Below are positions 1-9,324 of a stretch of DNA of 64,000 nucleotides, piece after piece (position 1 is the first letter of the stretch; every line of letters begins with the position of its first letter). The notes below the pieces were generated by a model that saw only the letters and a program-made list of their open reading frames with translations, had not been told where the DNA came from and searched no databases. The translations under genes and the position numbers were made by a program. The DNA comes from Deltaproteobacteria bacterium (GTDB lineage Bacteria > Myxococcota > UBA727 > VGSZ01), in NCBI GenBank assembly GCA_016177705.1, contig JACOUT010000003.1:434001-498000 (forward strand), read 5' to 3'.

Positions 1-713
1 ACGCCCAGACGCGCGCCGAGCGCCGGGCGCGCACGGCCGCCGACGTTCAGGCGATTGCGCGCCATCCACCAGACGTACTCGTCGTCGAGGAGCTGATCGC
101 CGTAGATCCAGAATCCGCGACGCGCCACGTTCGGCAGCTCGCGCACCGCGGGCCACTCGACGAGGCGCTCGCCGGAGAGCGACGGCACCACCGCGTGATC
201 GGGTGACGGCCAGTCGAAGCCGAGCGCCTCGAGCAAGCGAAAGCTGCCGTACAAGACGCCTACCCGCGACGGCGCGCTCACCCACACGCGTCCGTCGTCC
301 GGCGTGATGGCGTAGCCCTGCGCGCCCAGCGGCTCATGGTCGATGCGCGCGCCGGCACTCGTCGTGATGCCCTGCTCGTCGAGCACGAGCGCGATCGCCG
401 GGCCTTCGCTCGGCTGGTTGACGGCTACCTGCACGTCGATGCCGGCTCGGCGCAGGTGCTCCTGTAGCTCGAGCGCCGCCGTGGCGAGAGTGATGGCGGC
501 AGCACGATCGAGGTCGGCGCGCCAATCGATAAGGTCCGCGTCCGCGAGCGCGGACGCAACCGAATCGTACGGCGCCAGGTCGACCTCGACCGTGCGAGGC
601 AGCGCGAACGTCTGCGCCGATGGCGAGGCGGGCGCCGCCGAGGGCGCGCGGCCGGTGCACGTGAGCGTCGGCCACAAGAGCAGGCAGCCGGCGACGAGCC
701 ACGCGACCCGCAT
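1..713 (-). CDS. secreted protein with GH67/DUF4838-like N-terminal domain, partial
   Basis: The gene runs off the left edge, so only about 237 N-terminal residues are visible. It starts at ATG 713, two bases after the wlbB stop, so it is the next gene of the same minus-strand operon. Residues 1-24 form a signal peptide (MRVAWLVAGCLLLWPTLTC). The segment VLYGSFRLLEALGFDWPSP resembles the N-terminal domain of alpha-glucuronidase-like or DUF4838 proteins, where a similar stretch precedes the catalytic barrel. The catalytic part lies outside the window, so substrate and activity are unknown. The exopolysaccharide context suggests glycan processing, which is inference. Confidence 0.7.
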   Translation of the reverse strand, partial: MRVAWLVAGCLLLWPTLTCTGRAPSAAPASPSAQTFALPRTVEVDLAPYDSVASALADADLIDWRADLDRAAAITLATAALELQEHLRRAGIDVQVAVNQPSEGPAIALVLDEQGITTSAGARIDHEPLGAQGYAITPDDGRVWVSAPSRVGVLYGSFRLLEALGFDWPSPDHAVVPSLSGERLVEWPAVRELPNVARRGFWIYGDQLLDDEYVWWMARNRLNVGGRARPALGARLG

Positions 714-715
714 GA

Positions 716-1303
716 TCACGGGCCCGGCTCGATCAGGGTGAGCCGCTCGCCTGCCAACCGGTAGCGATCGCCGGTGTGCGGACACACTGCGTCGGCGTGA
801 CCGGTGAGCGGCAGCTCCAGCCGTTCACCGAAGCGGCTCATCCAGCCGCGCTGGCGTGCCGGCACGCCGAGCATCAAGGCGAAGTCCGGCACGTCGCGCT
901 GCACTACCGCCCCAGCGCCGACGAACGCGTAGCGCCCGATGGTGAGGCCGCAGACGATGGTGCAGTTGGCGCCGAGCGTGGCGCCGCGCTTCACCATGGT
1001 CTCTCGGTACTCGCCCTTGCGCGGGATGGCGCTGCGCGGGTTGTAGACGTTGGTGAACACCATGCTCGGGCCGCAGAAGACGTCCGCCTCGAGGTGGACG
1101 GCGTCGTACACCGACACGTGGTTCTGGATCTTGACGTTGTCGCCGATGGTGACGTCGTTGCCCACGAACACGCCCTGGCCGAACGAGCAGCGCGCGCCGA
1201 TGCGGGCGCCGGCCGAGATGTGCACCCAGTGCCACACGCGACAGTCGTCACCGAGCGTGGCACCTTCGTCGACGATCGCGGTCGGGTGGATTGTGGTCGC
1301 CAT
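716..1303 (-). CDS. wlbB: WlbB/WbpD-type UDP-2-acetamido-3-amino-glucuronate N-acetyltransferase
   Basis: This 195-residue left-handed beta-helix acyltransferase should transfer acetyl from acetyl-CoA to the 3-amino group of UDP-GlcNAc3NA, giving the 2,3-diacetamido-uronic acid used in O-antigens and capsules. Hexapeptide repeats fill residues 1-150 ([34 protein letters not shown]). The run [20 protein letters not shown] and the [19 protein letters not shown] coil are hallmarks of WbpD/WlbB. The C-terminal 40 residues ([12 protein letters not shown] onward) are the usual tail. The matching dehydrogenase wlbA lies at 3233-4294; the partner aminotransferase is not in the window. Confidence 0.92.
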   Translation of the reverse strand: MATTIHPTAIVDEGATLGDDCRVWHWVHISAGARIGARCSFGQGVFVGNDVTIGDNVKIQNHVSVYDAVHLEADVFCGPSMVFTNVYNPRSAIPRKGEYRETMVKRGATLGANCTIVCGLTIGRYAFVGAGAVVQRDVPDFALMLGVPARQRGWMSRFGERLELPLTGHADAVCPHTGDRYRLAGERLTLIEPGP

Positions 1304-1432
1304 GGGCCGACTGCTAGCACAGCGATCGAGTGGGTCCAGCCACGGGGCGACGGCTCATGCTGCAGCCCGCACCGACGGCGGACTTTTCCTCGGTGGAATG
1401 CTAAGGGCCCACGATTGCCCCGGGGAGTCGCC

Positions 1433-2047
1433 TTGCTCGGCCCGCAGTACCTCGTCTCGCGTCTCCTCAAGAAGTCTCGCGGCAGCGCCGTCGCCGACAG
1501 CCGCATCGACCCCTCCTCGAAGGTGGAGTCGGGCAGCACCGTGGTGCGATGCGTGTTCGCGCGTCACTCCTTCTGCGGCTACGACTGCACGCTGGTCGAC
1601 TGCGACGTCGGCCCCTTCGTGTCGATCGCCAACCGCGTCAGTGCCGGCGGCGCGCGCCACCCCATGGAGTACGTCTCGACCAGCCCGGTGTTCCTGTCAC
1701 ACCGCGACAGCGTCAGGACCAAGCTCGCGCGGCACCCCTACGATCCTCGGGTCAAGACGGTCATCGGCGCCGACGTCTGGATCGGCGAGGCAGCCCTCCT
1801 CAAGGGCGGCATCACCATCGGACCCGGCGCGGTCATCGGCATGGGCGCCGTCGTCACCAAGGACGTCGAGCCGTACGCCGTCGTGGCCGGCAACCCCGCG
1901 CGCACCGTTCGGCAGCGCTTTGCGCCGCAGGTCGCGGAGGCGCTGCTGAAGATGGCGTGGTGGAAGCTGCCCGACGAGGAGCTGCGCCGCCTCGCCCCGC
2001 TGTTTACCGAGCCCGAACGCCTGCTGAAGCAGGAGGGCTACCTTTGA
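1433..2047 (+). CDS. XAT-type hexapeptide acetyltransferase
   Basis: A 204-residue xenobiotic/sugar O-acetyltransferase-like protein of the LbH_XAT group. The start chosen is TTG 1433 because a strong ribosome site (ggggag, 1422-1427) sits 5 bases upstream and the sequence further upstream is not conserved-looking. The family pattern is clear: CDVGPFVSIANRVSAGG, the GADVWIGEAALLKGGITIGPG coil and the acetyl-CoA pocket run VIGMGAVVTKDVEPYAVVAG with NPARTVR. It most likely acetylates a sugar of the surface polysaccharide. Its stop overlaps the start of the following glycosyltransferase (TTGA), so the two are translationally coupled. Confidence 0.85.
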   Translation: MLGPQYLVSRLLKKSRGSAVADSRIDPSSKVESGSTVVRCVFARHSFCGYDCTLVDCDVGPFVSIANRVSAGGARHPMEYVSTSPVFLSHRDSVRTKLARHPYDPRVKTVIGADVWIGEAALLKGGITIGPGAVIGMGAVVTKDVEPYAVVAGNPARTVRQRFAPQVAEALLKMAWWKLPDEELRRLAPLFTEPERLLKQEGYL

Positions 2048-3225
2048 GGATCGCCCACCTCTGCCTGTCGTGCTTCTACATCGATGGCTACGGCTACCAG
2101 GAGAACGAGCTGGTCCGCCAGCACGTCAACGATGGGCACGACGTGCTGGTGATCGCCTCCACCGAGACCTTTGGCACCGATCGAACGCTGACCTACGTGT
2201 CGCCCGGCCGCTACCTCGGCACCGACGGGGCGCCCGTGGTGCGCCTGCCCTACCGCAAGCTCGGCCCGCACGCCCTCAGCAAGAAGCTGCGACTTCACCC
2301 TGGCGTGCACCGCCTGCTCGACGACTTCAAGCCCGACGTGATGCTGTTTCATGGCTTGTGCGGCTTCGAGCTGCTCACTGCCGCGCGCTACCGCCGCGCG
2401 CACCCGGGCGTGCACCTGCTCGTCGACAGTCACGAAGACCGCAACAACAGCGCTCGCTCGTTTCTCGCCGAGTACGGGCTGCACCGTGGCTACTACGGCC
2501 CGATCCTCCGCGCATCGCTGCCCGACATCGACAAGGTGCTGTGCATCTCGATCGAGACCATGGACTTTGTCGAGCAGATGTACGGCGTGCCGCGCCCCAT
2601 GCTCGAGTTCTTCCCGCTCGGCGGTGTGATCTATGCCGACGATGAGTACCTCGAGCGGCGCGCGCGTGGTCGACGCGCGTGCGACCTCGATGAGCGCACC
2701 ACGCTCCTGCTACAGAGCGGCAAGATGGACGGCGCCAAGAGGCTGCTCGAGAGCCTCGATGCCTTCGCCCGCACACCCGGAGAGCACCTGCGCTTCGCGG
2801 TGGTGGGCTCGCTCGCCCACGACATCGAGGAGCGAGCGCGCGCCGCCATCGCTGCCGACCGACGCGTCTCCTTCCTCGGCTGGAAGTCCAGCGAGGAGCT
2901 GAAGGATCTGTTGTGCGCCGCGGACGTGTACGTTCAACCCGGCACCCAGTCGGCCACCATGCAGATGAGCCTGTGTGCGCGCTGCGCCGTCGTGCTGCAC
3001 GACGTGCCGAGCCACCGCCCGTTCTTCGTCGACAACGGGTGGCTGATCGCCGACCCGAGTGAGCTGACCCGCGTGTTTGCGCAGATCCGCGACCAGCCCG
3101 AGCGCCTGCCGACCCTGTCGGCGCGGTCACAACGCGTGGCTGAGCGGTTGCTCGACTACCGCGTGCTGGCCCGGCGCATCACCGACGGCCCGACCCCACG
3201 CGTCGACGTGGCCGCAGGCCGCTAG
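2044..3225 (+). CDS. GT4-family glycosyltransferase
   Basis: A 393-residue cytoplasmic retaining glycosyltransferase with a GT-B fold. The start is TTG 2044, inside a TTGA overlap with the upstream acetyltransferase. The N-terminal Rossmann half begins MRIAHLCLSCFYIDGYGYQE and contains HGLCGFELLTAARY. The C-terminal half has the nucleotide-sugar segment LLLQSGKMDGAKRLLESLDA, then FAVVGSLAHDIEE, SFLGWKSSEELKDLLCAADV and YVQPGTQSATMQMSL, the position of the family E-x7-E region, which is degenerate here. The sugar donor cannot be read from sequence. The locus suggests it builds the exopolysaccharide repeat unit. Confidence 0.85.
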   Translation: MRIAHLCLSCFYIDGYGYQENELVRQHVNDGHDVLVIASTETFGTDRTLTYVSPGRYLGTDGAPVVRLPYRKLGPHALSKKLRLHPGVHRLLDDFKPDVMLFHGLCGFELLTAARYRRAHPGVHLLVDSHEDRNNSARSFLAEYGLHRGYYGPILRASLPDIDKVLCISIETMDFVEQMYGVPRPMLEFFPLGGVIYADDEYLERRARGRRACDLDERTTLLLQSGKMDGAKRLLESLDAFARTPGEHLRFAVVGSLAHDIEERARAAIAADRRVSFLGWKSSEELKDLLCAADVYVQPGTQSATMQMSLCARCAVVLHDVPSHRPFFVDNGWLIADPSELTRVFAQIRDQPERLPTLSARSQRVAERLLDYRVLARRITDGPTPRVDVAAGR

Positions 3226-3232
3226 CGCCTCC

Positions 3233-4294
3233 TCAATAGGAGAGCGGCAGGCTCACGCGTTTGCCGTCGCGCGCCGACAGGTACATCGCGATCAGCAGCT
3301 CGAGCGACTTGAGGCCCTCGCGCCCGTCGGTCTCCGGCTCGGCCTCGCCGCGCAGCGTGGACAGCACGTTGTCGTAGTACAGCGGGTGACCGAAGCCGTA
3401 GACCGACGTGGTCTGATAGCTGGCCTGGTCGCGCTGCGCGTCCATCGGGTGGGGCGTGGCGAACTGCCAGTGCTGGATCTCGTTGACGGCCAGGCCGCCG
3501 ATGCGCGCCGAGCCCGTCTCGCCGAGGATGGTGATCGAGCCCTCGAGGTTCTTGGGCCAGGTGAGCATGGTGACGTTGATCGAGCCCATGGCGCCGTTAC
3601 GCCACTTGAGCGCGGCCACGCCGGTGTCTTCCACCTCGATGTTGCGCGCCAACGTCCCGGTGTAGGCCATCACGCTCTCCACCGGGCCCACGATCCAATC
3701 GAGCAGATCAACGTAATGGCTCGCCTGGTTCATGAAGGCGCCGCCGTCGAACTCCCAGGTGCCGCGCCACGCGGAGCTGTCGTAGTACTCCTGCGGTCGC
3801 GTCCAGAAGACGTTGACGTTGACCATGTAGATGCGGCCGAAGCGCCCCGCGTCGACGGCATGCTTGAGCAATTGCAGCGTGCGATTGCGGCGGTTCTGCT
3901 TGACGACGAACAGGCGCACGCCTGCGTCGTCGCACGCGCGCACCATGGCGAGGCCGTCCTGCCAGCGCGTCGCCATCGGCTTCTCGGTGATGACGTGCTT
4001 ACCGGCGCGCGCCGCCTCCATCGCCTGTGCGGGGTGCAGGCCCGACGGCGTCGACAGCACGACGCAGTCGGCGCTGCCCGCCTGCAGCAGCTCGGTGAAG
4101 CTATGGTGGCCGCGCGCGCCGGTCTTCTTCACGGCGGCCTCGAGCGCCGCGCTGTCGATGTCACAGACGTCGGTCAGCTCGGCGCGCGCGCCGTGCGCCT
4201 TGATCGCCTCGAAGTGGTTCTGCGCGATGCGGCCGCAACCCGCGAGGCCGAGACGGACCTTGCGGCCGGTGATGGGGTGGAAGGACTGGTGCAT
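3233..4294 (-). CDS. wlbA: WlbA/WbpB-type UDP-N-acetyl-glucuronate 3-dehydrogenase
   Basis: A 353-residue Gfo/Idh/MocA oxidoreductase that oxidises C3 of UDP-GlcNAcA with NAD, the step before transamination in diacetamido-uronic acid synthesis. The NAD fold begins VRLGLAGCGRIAQNHFEAI. The EKP signature follows (VITEKPMATRWQDGLAM). The WlbA-specific stretches NRRNRTLQLLK, WRGTWEFDGGAFMNQASHYV and DLLDWIVGPVESVMAY are all present, with the catalytic His in NQASHYVD. It pairs functionally with wlbB 2 kb away, although two plus-strand genes lie between them, so the minus-strand genes here may form more than one transcript. Confidence 0.93.
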   Translation of the reverse strand: MHQSFHPITGRKVRLGLAGCGRIAQNHFEAIKAHGARAELTDVCDIDSAALEAAVKKTGARGHHSFTELLQAGSADCVVLSTPSGLHPAQAMEAARAGKHVITEKPMATRWQDGLAMVRACDDAGVRLFVVKQNRRNRTLQLLKHAVDAGRFGRIYMVNVNVFWTRPQEYYDSSAWRGTWEFDGGAFMNQASHYVDLLDWIVGPVESVMAYTGTLARNIEVEDTGVAALKWRNGAMGSINVTMLTWPKNLEGSITILGETGSARIGGLAVNEIQHWQFATPHPMDAQRDQASYQTTSVYGFGHPLYYDNVLSTLRGEAEPETDGREGLKSLELLIAMYLSARDGKRVSLPLSY

Positions 4295-4356
4295 GGTGGG
4301 ATCCTCGCCGCCTGCACGCTAGCGCACGGCCACGCAAGAGCCAGCCCCGGCGCGCG

Positions 4357-5367
4357 TCAGAGGTTGTACGTGCCGGCCTTGTAGCGAGCCAGGTTGGCCG
4401 GTTCGGAGAACCAGTCGATGGTCGCGCGCAGGCCGCGGCGAAAGCCATCGAGCCCGGCGTACGCCGGCGTGAAGCCGCACAGCTCGCGGGCGCGCGTATT
4501 GTCGGCCCAGAGCCGCTCGACCTCGCTGCCGTGCGGGCGCAGCCGCTGCTCGTCGCTGACCAGCTCGACGTCCTTCCCCATCAGCTCGGCGATGGTGCGT
4601 GCGGCATCGCCGATGGCGACCTCGAAGTTGCTGCCGATGTTGACGACACGACCCACCGCCTGATCGCTCTCGGCGACCGCGACGAAGCCGCGGCAGGTGT
4701 CATGCACGTAGTTGAAGTCGCGCGTGGGGGTGAGCGCGCCGAGCTTCACCTGCGAGGCGCCGGCCGCGATCTGGGTGATGATGGTCGGCAGCACCGCGCG
4801 CGCCGACTGGCGCGGCCCGTAGGTGTTGAAGGGCCGGATGATGGCGACGGGCGTGCCGAAGGAGAGCTGGAAGCTCAGCGCGAGCTGATCGGCGCCGGTC
4901 TTGCTCGCGGCGTAGGGCGATTGTCCCTGCAGCGGGTGGTCCTCGGTGATGGGGACGAAGCGCGCGGTGCCGTACACCTCGCTCGTCGAGGTGTGCACCA
5001 CGCGCGCCACGCCGAGCTCGCGCGCCGCCTGCAGCACGTTGAGCGTGCCCTTGATGTTGGTGTCCACGTAGCTGTCAGGCGAGTGGTACGAAAACGGGAT
5101 GGCGATCAGCGCCGCCAGGTGCAGCACCACGTCGCAGCCCTTGACGGCGTTCTTCACGCCGTAGGGGTCACGCACGTCGCCGGCCACCACCTCGATGCTC
5201 TTCTTGGTGTGCTCGTCGGCGGTGTCGAGCCAGCCCCAGGAGTTGAAGCTGTTGTAGAAGACGAAGGCGCGCACGTCGGCACCGAGGGCCACCAGGTGCT
5301 CGACCAGGTGCGAGCCGATGAAGCCGTCGGCGCCGGTGACCAGGACCTTGCCCGCGCCGATCTTCAC
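4357..5367 (-). CDS. LegB-like NAD-dependent sugar-nucleotide 4,6-dehydratase
   Basis: A 336-residue extended SDR enzyme. The start is GTG 5367, overlapping the stop of the Wzz gene (GTGA). The Rossmann motif is VTGADGFIGSHLVEHL, the active site reads TSTSEVYGTA then SPYAASKTGADQLA (YxxxK), and RPFNTYGPRQSARAVLPTII is typical of the group named NAD-dependent 4,6-dehydratase LegB, which converts UDP-GlcNAc to a 4-keto-6-deoxy sugar on the way to legionaminic acid or related amino sugars. No legionaminate synthase is visible here, so the final sugar is open; another epimerase or dehydratase role is possible. Confidence 0.85.
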   Translation of the reverse strand: MKIGAGKVLVTGADGFIGSHLVEHLVALGADVRAFVFYNSFNSWGWLDTADEHTKKSIEVVAGDVRDPYGVKNAVKGCDVVLHLAALIAIPFSYHSPDSYVDTNIKGTLNVLQAARELGVARVVHTSTSEVYGTARFVPITEDHPLQGQSPYAASKTGADQLALSFQLSFGTPVAIIRPFNTYGPRQSARAVLPTIITQIAAGASQVKLGALTPTRDFNYVHDTCRGFVAVAESDQAVGRVVNIGSNFEVAIGDAARTIAELMGKDVELVSDEQRLRPHGSEVERLWADNTRARELCGFTPAYAGLDGFRRGLRATIDWFSEPANLARYKAGTYNL

Positions 5368-6470
5368 GCGGCCGTCCCACTCGCCGCGCCGAAGCGCGCG
5401 CGCGCGAGCACGGCGAGCACCGCCAGCACGGCGCCGGCGAGCGCAGCGCCGCCGGCGATGACGGTGCGCTTGGGCTTGCTCTTGCGTTCGGGCACGGTGG
5501 CGACGTCGACCACCTGGATCAGGCTGCCCTCGCGCGCCTCGTCGAGACGCGCCAGCTCGTACTGCTTGGCGATGAGCTCGAACAGCATCTCCTGGTACTT
5601 GAAGGCCCGATACTTCTCCGTGTACTTCGAGCGGGTCCCCTCGGGGTTGCCCTCCTCGCTGCGCGACAACTGTGCGCGCAGCGCCGCCAGCTCCAGGCGG
5701 GCCTGACGCAAGTCGGGGTTCTCCTCGGTGACGAAGCCCTGCAGCGAGGCGATCTTCACCTCCTGCGCGGTGATGCTCGCCTTCAGCTTGGCGACGGCCG
5801 CGACCGCCGCCTGCGGCGCCGTGTTGAGCGTGCTCGTCGACACGCCGGAGGCGTTGAGCGCCTCCTCGGCGTCGGTGAGCGCAAGGCGGGCGGTCTTGAG
5901 CTGCTCCTCGAAGAACAGCCGGCGCTGCGAAGCCTCGCCCACCGCCAGCTCGGCGTTGACCCGTCGCAGCTCGTCGACGAACGCGTTGGCCAGGTCGGCG
6001 GCGCGCTGCGGGTCGTGGTCGTCGACCTCGAGCACGATCAGGTTGTCCTTCTTGCCGGCGGTGACCCGTAGGTTCGTGAACAGCTCCTCGCGGGCGTCGG
6101 CGACCAGCTCCTCGTCGTAGACGTTCTTCAGATCGAAACGCGCGATCACCTTGTCGACGACGTTGCGGCTCTTGAGGAAGGCGACGTACTGGTCCGACGG
6201 GTTCTTGAGCGCGCCGGTCGCCCCGGCGAGCCCGCCGAGCGCGCCGAGCTGACCGGTGAGCGCGGTCAGCGCCGAGGACGAGGCGCTCTGCGCCGGCGGC
6301 ATGACCGTCGTGGAAGCAGTGAAGGTGGGCGGCACCACGAAGGTCACGCAGAAGGTGGCGATACCCACCAGCACGGGGATGACGAGCAGCGCGCGCCAAT
6401 GCGGGCGCAGCAGGCGCCAGAGCTCGACCAGGTCGAGCTCACGAGCTGCAGGGGCGGGCGCGTTGTGCAG
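5364..6470 (-). CDS. Wzz/chain-length-determinant protein
   Basis: An inner-membrane polysaccharide co-polymerase that sets glycan chain length. The N-terminal segment ELDLVELWRLLRPHWRALLV leads into the first membrane helix (VIPVLVGIATFCVTFVV), and PPTFTASTTVMPP is the typical periplasmic entry. A long coiled-coil domain follows (residues about 100-320), with a second helix AGGAALAGAVLAVLAVLA near the C-terminus. There is no tyrosine-kinase domain. The only ATG/GTG/TTG in frame is GTG 6374, inside the first helix. The conserved N-terminus therefore requires a start upstream, and CTG 6470 lies 7 bases after an AGG ribosome site. The start is the uncertain point; the family call is not. Confidence 0.82.
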   Translation of the reverse strand: MHNAPAPAARELDLVELWRLLRPHWRALLVIPVLVGIATFCVTFVVPPTFTASTTVMPPAQSASSSALTALTGQLGALGGLAGATGALKNPSDQYVAFLKSRNVVDKVIARFDLKNVYDEELVADAREELFTNLRVTAGKKDNLIVLEVDDHDPQRAADLANAFVDELRRVNAELAVGEASQRRLFFEEQLKTARLALTDAEEALNASGVSTSTLNTAPQAAVAAVAKLKASITAQEVKIASLQGFVTEENPDLRQARLELAALRAQLSRSEEGNPEGTRSKYTEKYRAFKYQEMLFELIAKQYELARLDEAREGSLIQVVDVATVPERKSKPKRTVIAGGAALAGAVLAVLAVLARARFGAASGTAA

Positions 6471-6491
6471 GGGTGATCCTCACCAGCGGGG

Positions 6492-8906
6492 TCAACGATA
6501 GAGCAGCGCGACGGTCGCGACCGCGATCCCCATGTTGGCGAGGATCTGCGTCCAGTCTCGCAGACCGCGCACCACCATGGTGTAGCCGCTCTCGAGGTCG
6601 AGGCGCTCGGGCACGATGACGACGTCGCCGGGCTCTAGCTCGAGCCCGTGGTTCTGCGCCGGCATCCAGGCGAACAGCCCGCGGTCGCGCGAGCGGACGC
6701 TGCCGTCGGCGCGCAGCACGTACAGGTTGTCGAGGTCAGCGTTCGGCGCCGAGCCGGCCGCCGCCAGGTAGTCGCCGACCGTGCGGCCCTTCTTCCACAC
6801 CAGGCCGTTCTCGTTGTGGACCGAGCCGACCACGGTGACGAACGAGGGGCGGCTCGGCACCAGGATGGCGTCACCGTCCTCGAGGGCCAGCGCCGGCAGC
6901 GCCGGCTGCTCGGGGTCGAGCTCGAGGGCGACGCGCCCGTCGGGCACGGCGGCGCGCAGCAGGTCCAATCGCTCGCGCGCCTGTTTCTCCTGCTGTTGGA
7001 GCTGCTGTTGGAAGGCAGCCACCTGCGCGGGGTCGCCGCTGGCCGACAGGTTCGCTTGCCGCTCGGCGATGCTGGCCCGCAATTCGGCGTCGAGCTGTCG
7101 CACCACACGGTCGAGCGTAGCCGCTTGCGCCCGGCGCACGCTGTCGCGCTTGAGCGCGAGGCCGTACAGGTAGGCCTGCTCGGTGGTGCCGCCGACGCGC
7201 TCGAGCAGCATCGGCAAGGTCTCCCCCGGACGGAGCTGGTAGACGCCGGGCGCGCGCACCTCCCCCTCGACCCGCACCAGGCGCGTGACGCTCGCCTGCG
7301 GCACCGCCAGGTCCTTCTCGCTGAAGACGGTGACGATGTCTCCCGGCTGCAGCGCCAGGTTGTGGGTCGGGTCGCCCTCGAGCACGGCCTTGCCGAGGTG
7401 AAACGGCAACAAGTCGGTGGTGAGCGTCGCCTTGTTGAGGCGCTCGACCACCGCGTATGCCCAGTTCACCTTGTCGAGCATCTCATGCACCTCGTGGCGC
7501 GCGCTCTCGACGTCGACCGTTTGCTGCGTCTTCTTGGGGGCCGGCGGTGGCGGCTCCTCTCCCTGCTTCCTCGGCTTGGGCGCGGGCGTGTCGTCGAACT
7601 GCACCAGCAGGTTCTTCTTCTTGTAGTAGTCCGGGTTGATGAGCGCGTCTCGGTCGGGGATCAGGTCACGGATGCGCATGCCGGCCTGAAACGCGTAGCG
7701 CAGCGGCGTCGCGACGTTGCCGCGCAAGGTGACGGCGTTCTTGAACTCGGGGCTGATGGGCAACAGCGTGATGATGTCGCCGTCCTGCAGCGCCCGGCCG
7801 ATGCCTGCGTCATCGAGCGCCACGCTCTCGACGCTGCGCGCGATCGACGCCGCCGGGTCGATGCGCTCGACGCTGGCGCGCCGGCGCGTGGCGGTGACCG
7901 GCACGCCGCCGGCGAGGCGCAGCAGGTCGCCGATGCTCTCGCCGTCGACCGCGAGCTCGAACACGCCGGCGCTGTTGACCTCGCCGAGCAGCGCCACGCG
8001 CGCGCCCGCGCGTGGATAGACGATGGTGTCACCCGGCAACAGCCGCACGTCGCCAGGAGCGGTGCCGGCCGTGAGGAACTGGTAGAGGTCGATCTCGGCG
8101 ACGTTCTTGCCCTCGCGCACCAGCGCGATGTGCCGCACGCCGCCGTTGCCGTTCGGGCCGGCGGTCAGGAAGATCGCGTTGACGAAGCTGGCCAGGCTCG
8201 AGACGGTGTGCCGTCCCGGCGTGCGCGCCTCGCCCACGACGTAGATGTCGATGGAGCGCAGCGCGCCGAGGGTCGCCGACAGGCGGAAGTTGCGGAAGCT
8301 CTTGGCGAGCTGCCGCTCGAGGAAGCTCTCGAGCTCGGCGGCGCGCACGCCGGCCACCGACACGGCGCCCACCTTCGGCAGCGTGATGCGCCCGCCGCGG
8401 TCGACCGGCAAGCGCAGGTTGAGGTCGACCACCCCGGTCGCGCTCAGCAGGATCTCGTCGCCCGGCCCGATCGTATAGTCGGTGGGCGCGGGCGCGGTGC
8501 GTGGGGGCGCGAAGTCGGAGCTGCCATCGAACGCGGAGAAGCCGTACTGCGGCAGCAGCTTGCCGGTGTTGGCGCGGACGAATTGTTGGAAGCTGGTCGG
8601 CTCGAGGGGCTTCGGCGGCTTCTTCTTGGGTGTTGTGACCCGCGGGCGCAGCCGCTGCCGTTCGCCACCCTCTTGGCCGGTGCCGCGGCGCGGCACGGGC
8701 TGCAGGCCCTCCTCGGGCGGGACCGCCTCGCCCTCCTCGATGGGAAAGCCGTTGTCATCGAAGAGGTTACCCTCCTCGTCCATCCACGCGGCACGTGCGG
8801 CGGCCTCGGCGTTGACCTCGTCGGGCGGCGCCTGGGCGTCGGCCGGACGCGGCGTGAGCGCGGCGAGGAGCGCCAGCGCCAACGGGGTCCGGAGGTGGTG
8901 CGTCAT
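6492..8906 (-). CDS. Wza-type polysaccharide export protein with SLBB domains
   Basis: An 804-residue secreted outer-membrane export channel component. It starts at ATG 8906 with a signal peptide (MTHHLRTPLALALLAALTPRPADA). A low-complexity acidic/proline linker covers about residues 25-110. The Poly_export domain begins YTIGPGDEILLSATG, and several SLBB modules follow (VVGEARTPGRHTVSSL, LLGEVNSAGVFELAV, VEGEVRAPGVYQLRPG, VVGSVHNENGLVWKKG). The C-terminus carries a final hydrophobic helix (IGIAVATVALLY). At about 800 residues it is twice the length of E. coli Wza, as in multi-SLBB homologues. It is the first gene of a minus-strand set with wzz and the dehydratase. Confidence 0.9.
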   Translation of the reverse strand: MTHHLRTPLALALLAALTPRPADAQAPPDEVNAEAAARAAWMDEEGNLFDDNGFPIEEGEAVPPEEGLQPVPRRGTGQEGGERQRLRPRVTTPKKKPPKPLEPTSFQQFVRANTGKLLPQYGFSAFDGSSDFAPPRTAPAPTDYTIGPGDEILLSATGVVDLNLRLPVDRGGRITLPKVGAVSVAGVRAAELESFLERQLAKSFRNFRLSATLGALRSIDIYVVGEARTPGRHTVSSLASFVNAIFLTAGPNGNGGVRHIALVREGKNVAEIDLYQFLTAGTAPGDVRLLPGDTIVYPRAGARVALLGEVNSAGVFELAVDGESIGDLLRLAGGVPVTATRRRASVERIDPAASIARSVESVALDDAGIGRALQDGDIITLLPISPEFKNAVTLRGNVATPLRYAFQAGMRIRDLIPDRDALINPDYYKKKNLLVQFDDTPAPKPRKQGEEPPPPAPKKTQQTVDVESARHEVHEMLDKVNWAYAVVERLNKATLTTDLLPFHLGKAVLEGDPTHNLALQPGDIVTVFSEKDLAVPQASVTRLVRVEGEVRAPGVYQLRPGETLPMLLERVGGTTEQAYLYGLALKRDSVRRAQAATLDRVVRQLDAELRASIAERQANLSASGDPAQVAAFQQQLQQQEKQARERLDLLRAAVPDGRVALELDPEQPALPALALEDGDAILVPSRPSFVTVVGSVHNENGLVWKKGRTVGDYLAAAGSAPNADLDNLYVLRADGSVRSRDRGLFAWMPAQNHGLELEPGDVVIVPERLDLESGYTMVVRGLRDWTQILANMGIAVATVALLYR

Positions 8907-9324
8907 GGCCAGGCTTCCTGTGCCGCGGCGCTCCCAGGGGCGCGATCGCGGCGGCGTCGACGACGACGACCCGCAAGGCAGTAGCACGCCACCTCCGCCT
9001 GTCCAGTTCTCGGCCGGCTGCGCGCGGCTGCCGGTTCCGCGATCGCGGTGGTGTGGCTGTGCCGTCTCACACAAGGAGAGGCGCCGGGGATGGCGTTTGG
9101 CCTCGCGAAACCCCCCTGGAACGAGGACTTTGGAAACAGACTGGCGCAAGAGCGATCTGTCAGGCATTCTTCCGGGCGCTCCGCCGGCATTGCCGCACGG
9201 AGTCATACGGTAGGGCTTTCCTGGAGGCTCGCGTGGGCCAGCGAGACACGACGACGGACGCGCAGGGGCGCGTTCCCAGTAACCCCGACGACGGGATGTG
9301 GGTGTTTGTCGTCGGGAGGCCTAC
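8907..9324. other. divergent intergenic region between export and initiating-transferase genes
   Basis: This 418-base gap separates the divergent starts of the Wza-type gene and the polyprenyl-phosphate transferase, so it must carry both promoters. The only element I can defend is the ribosome site ggagg at 9315-9319, five bases before GTG 9325. Open frames crossing the gap are continuations of the neighbours' frames and lack protein-like composition. I see no convincing -35/-10 pair, terminator or riboswitch. Confidence 0.5.
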
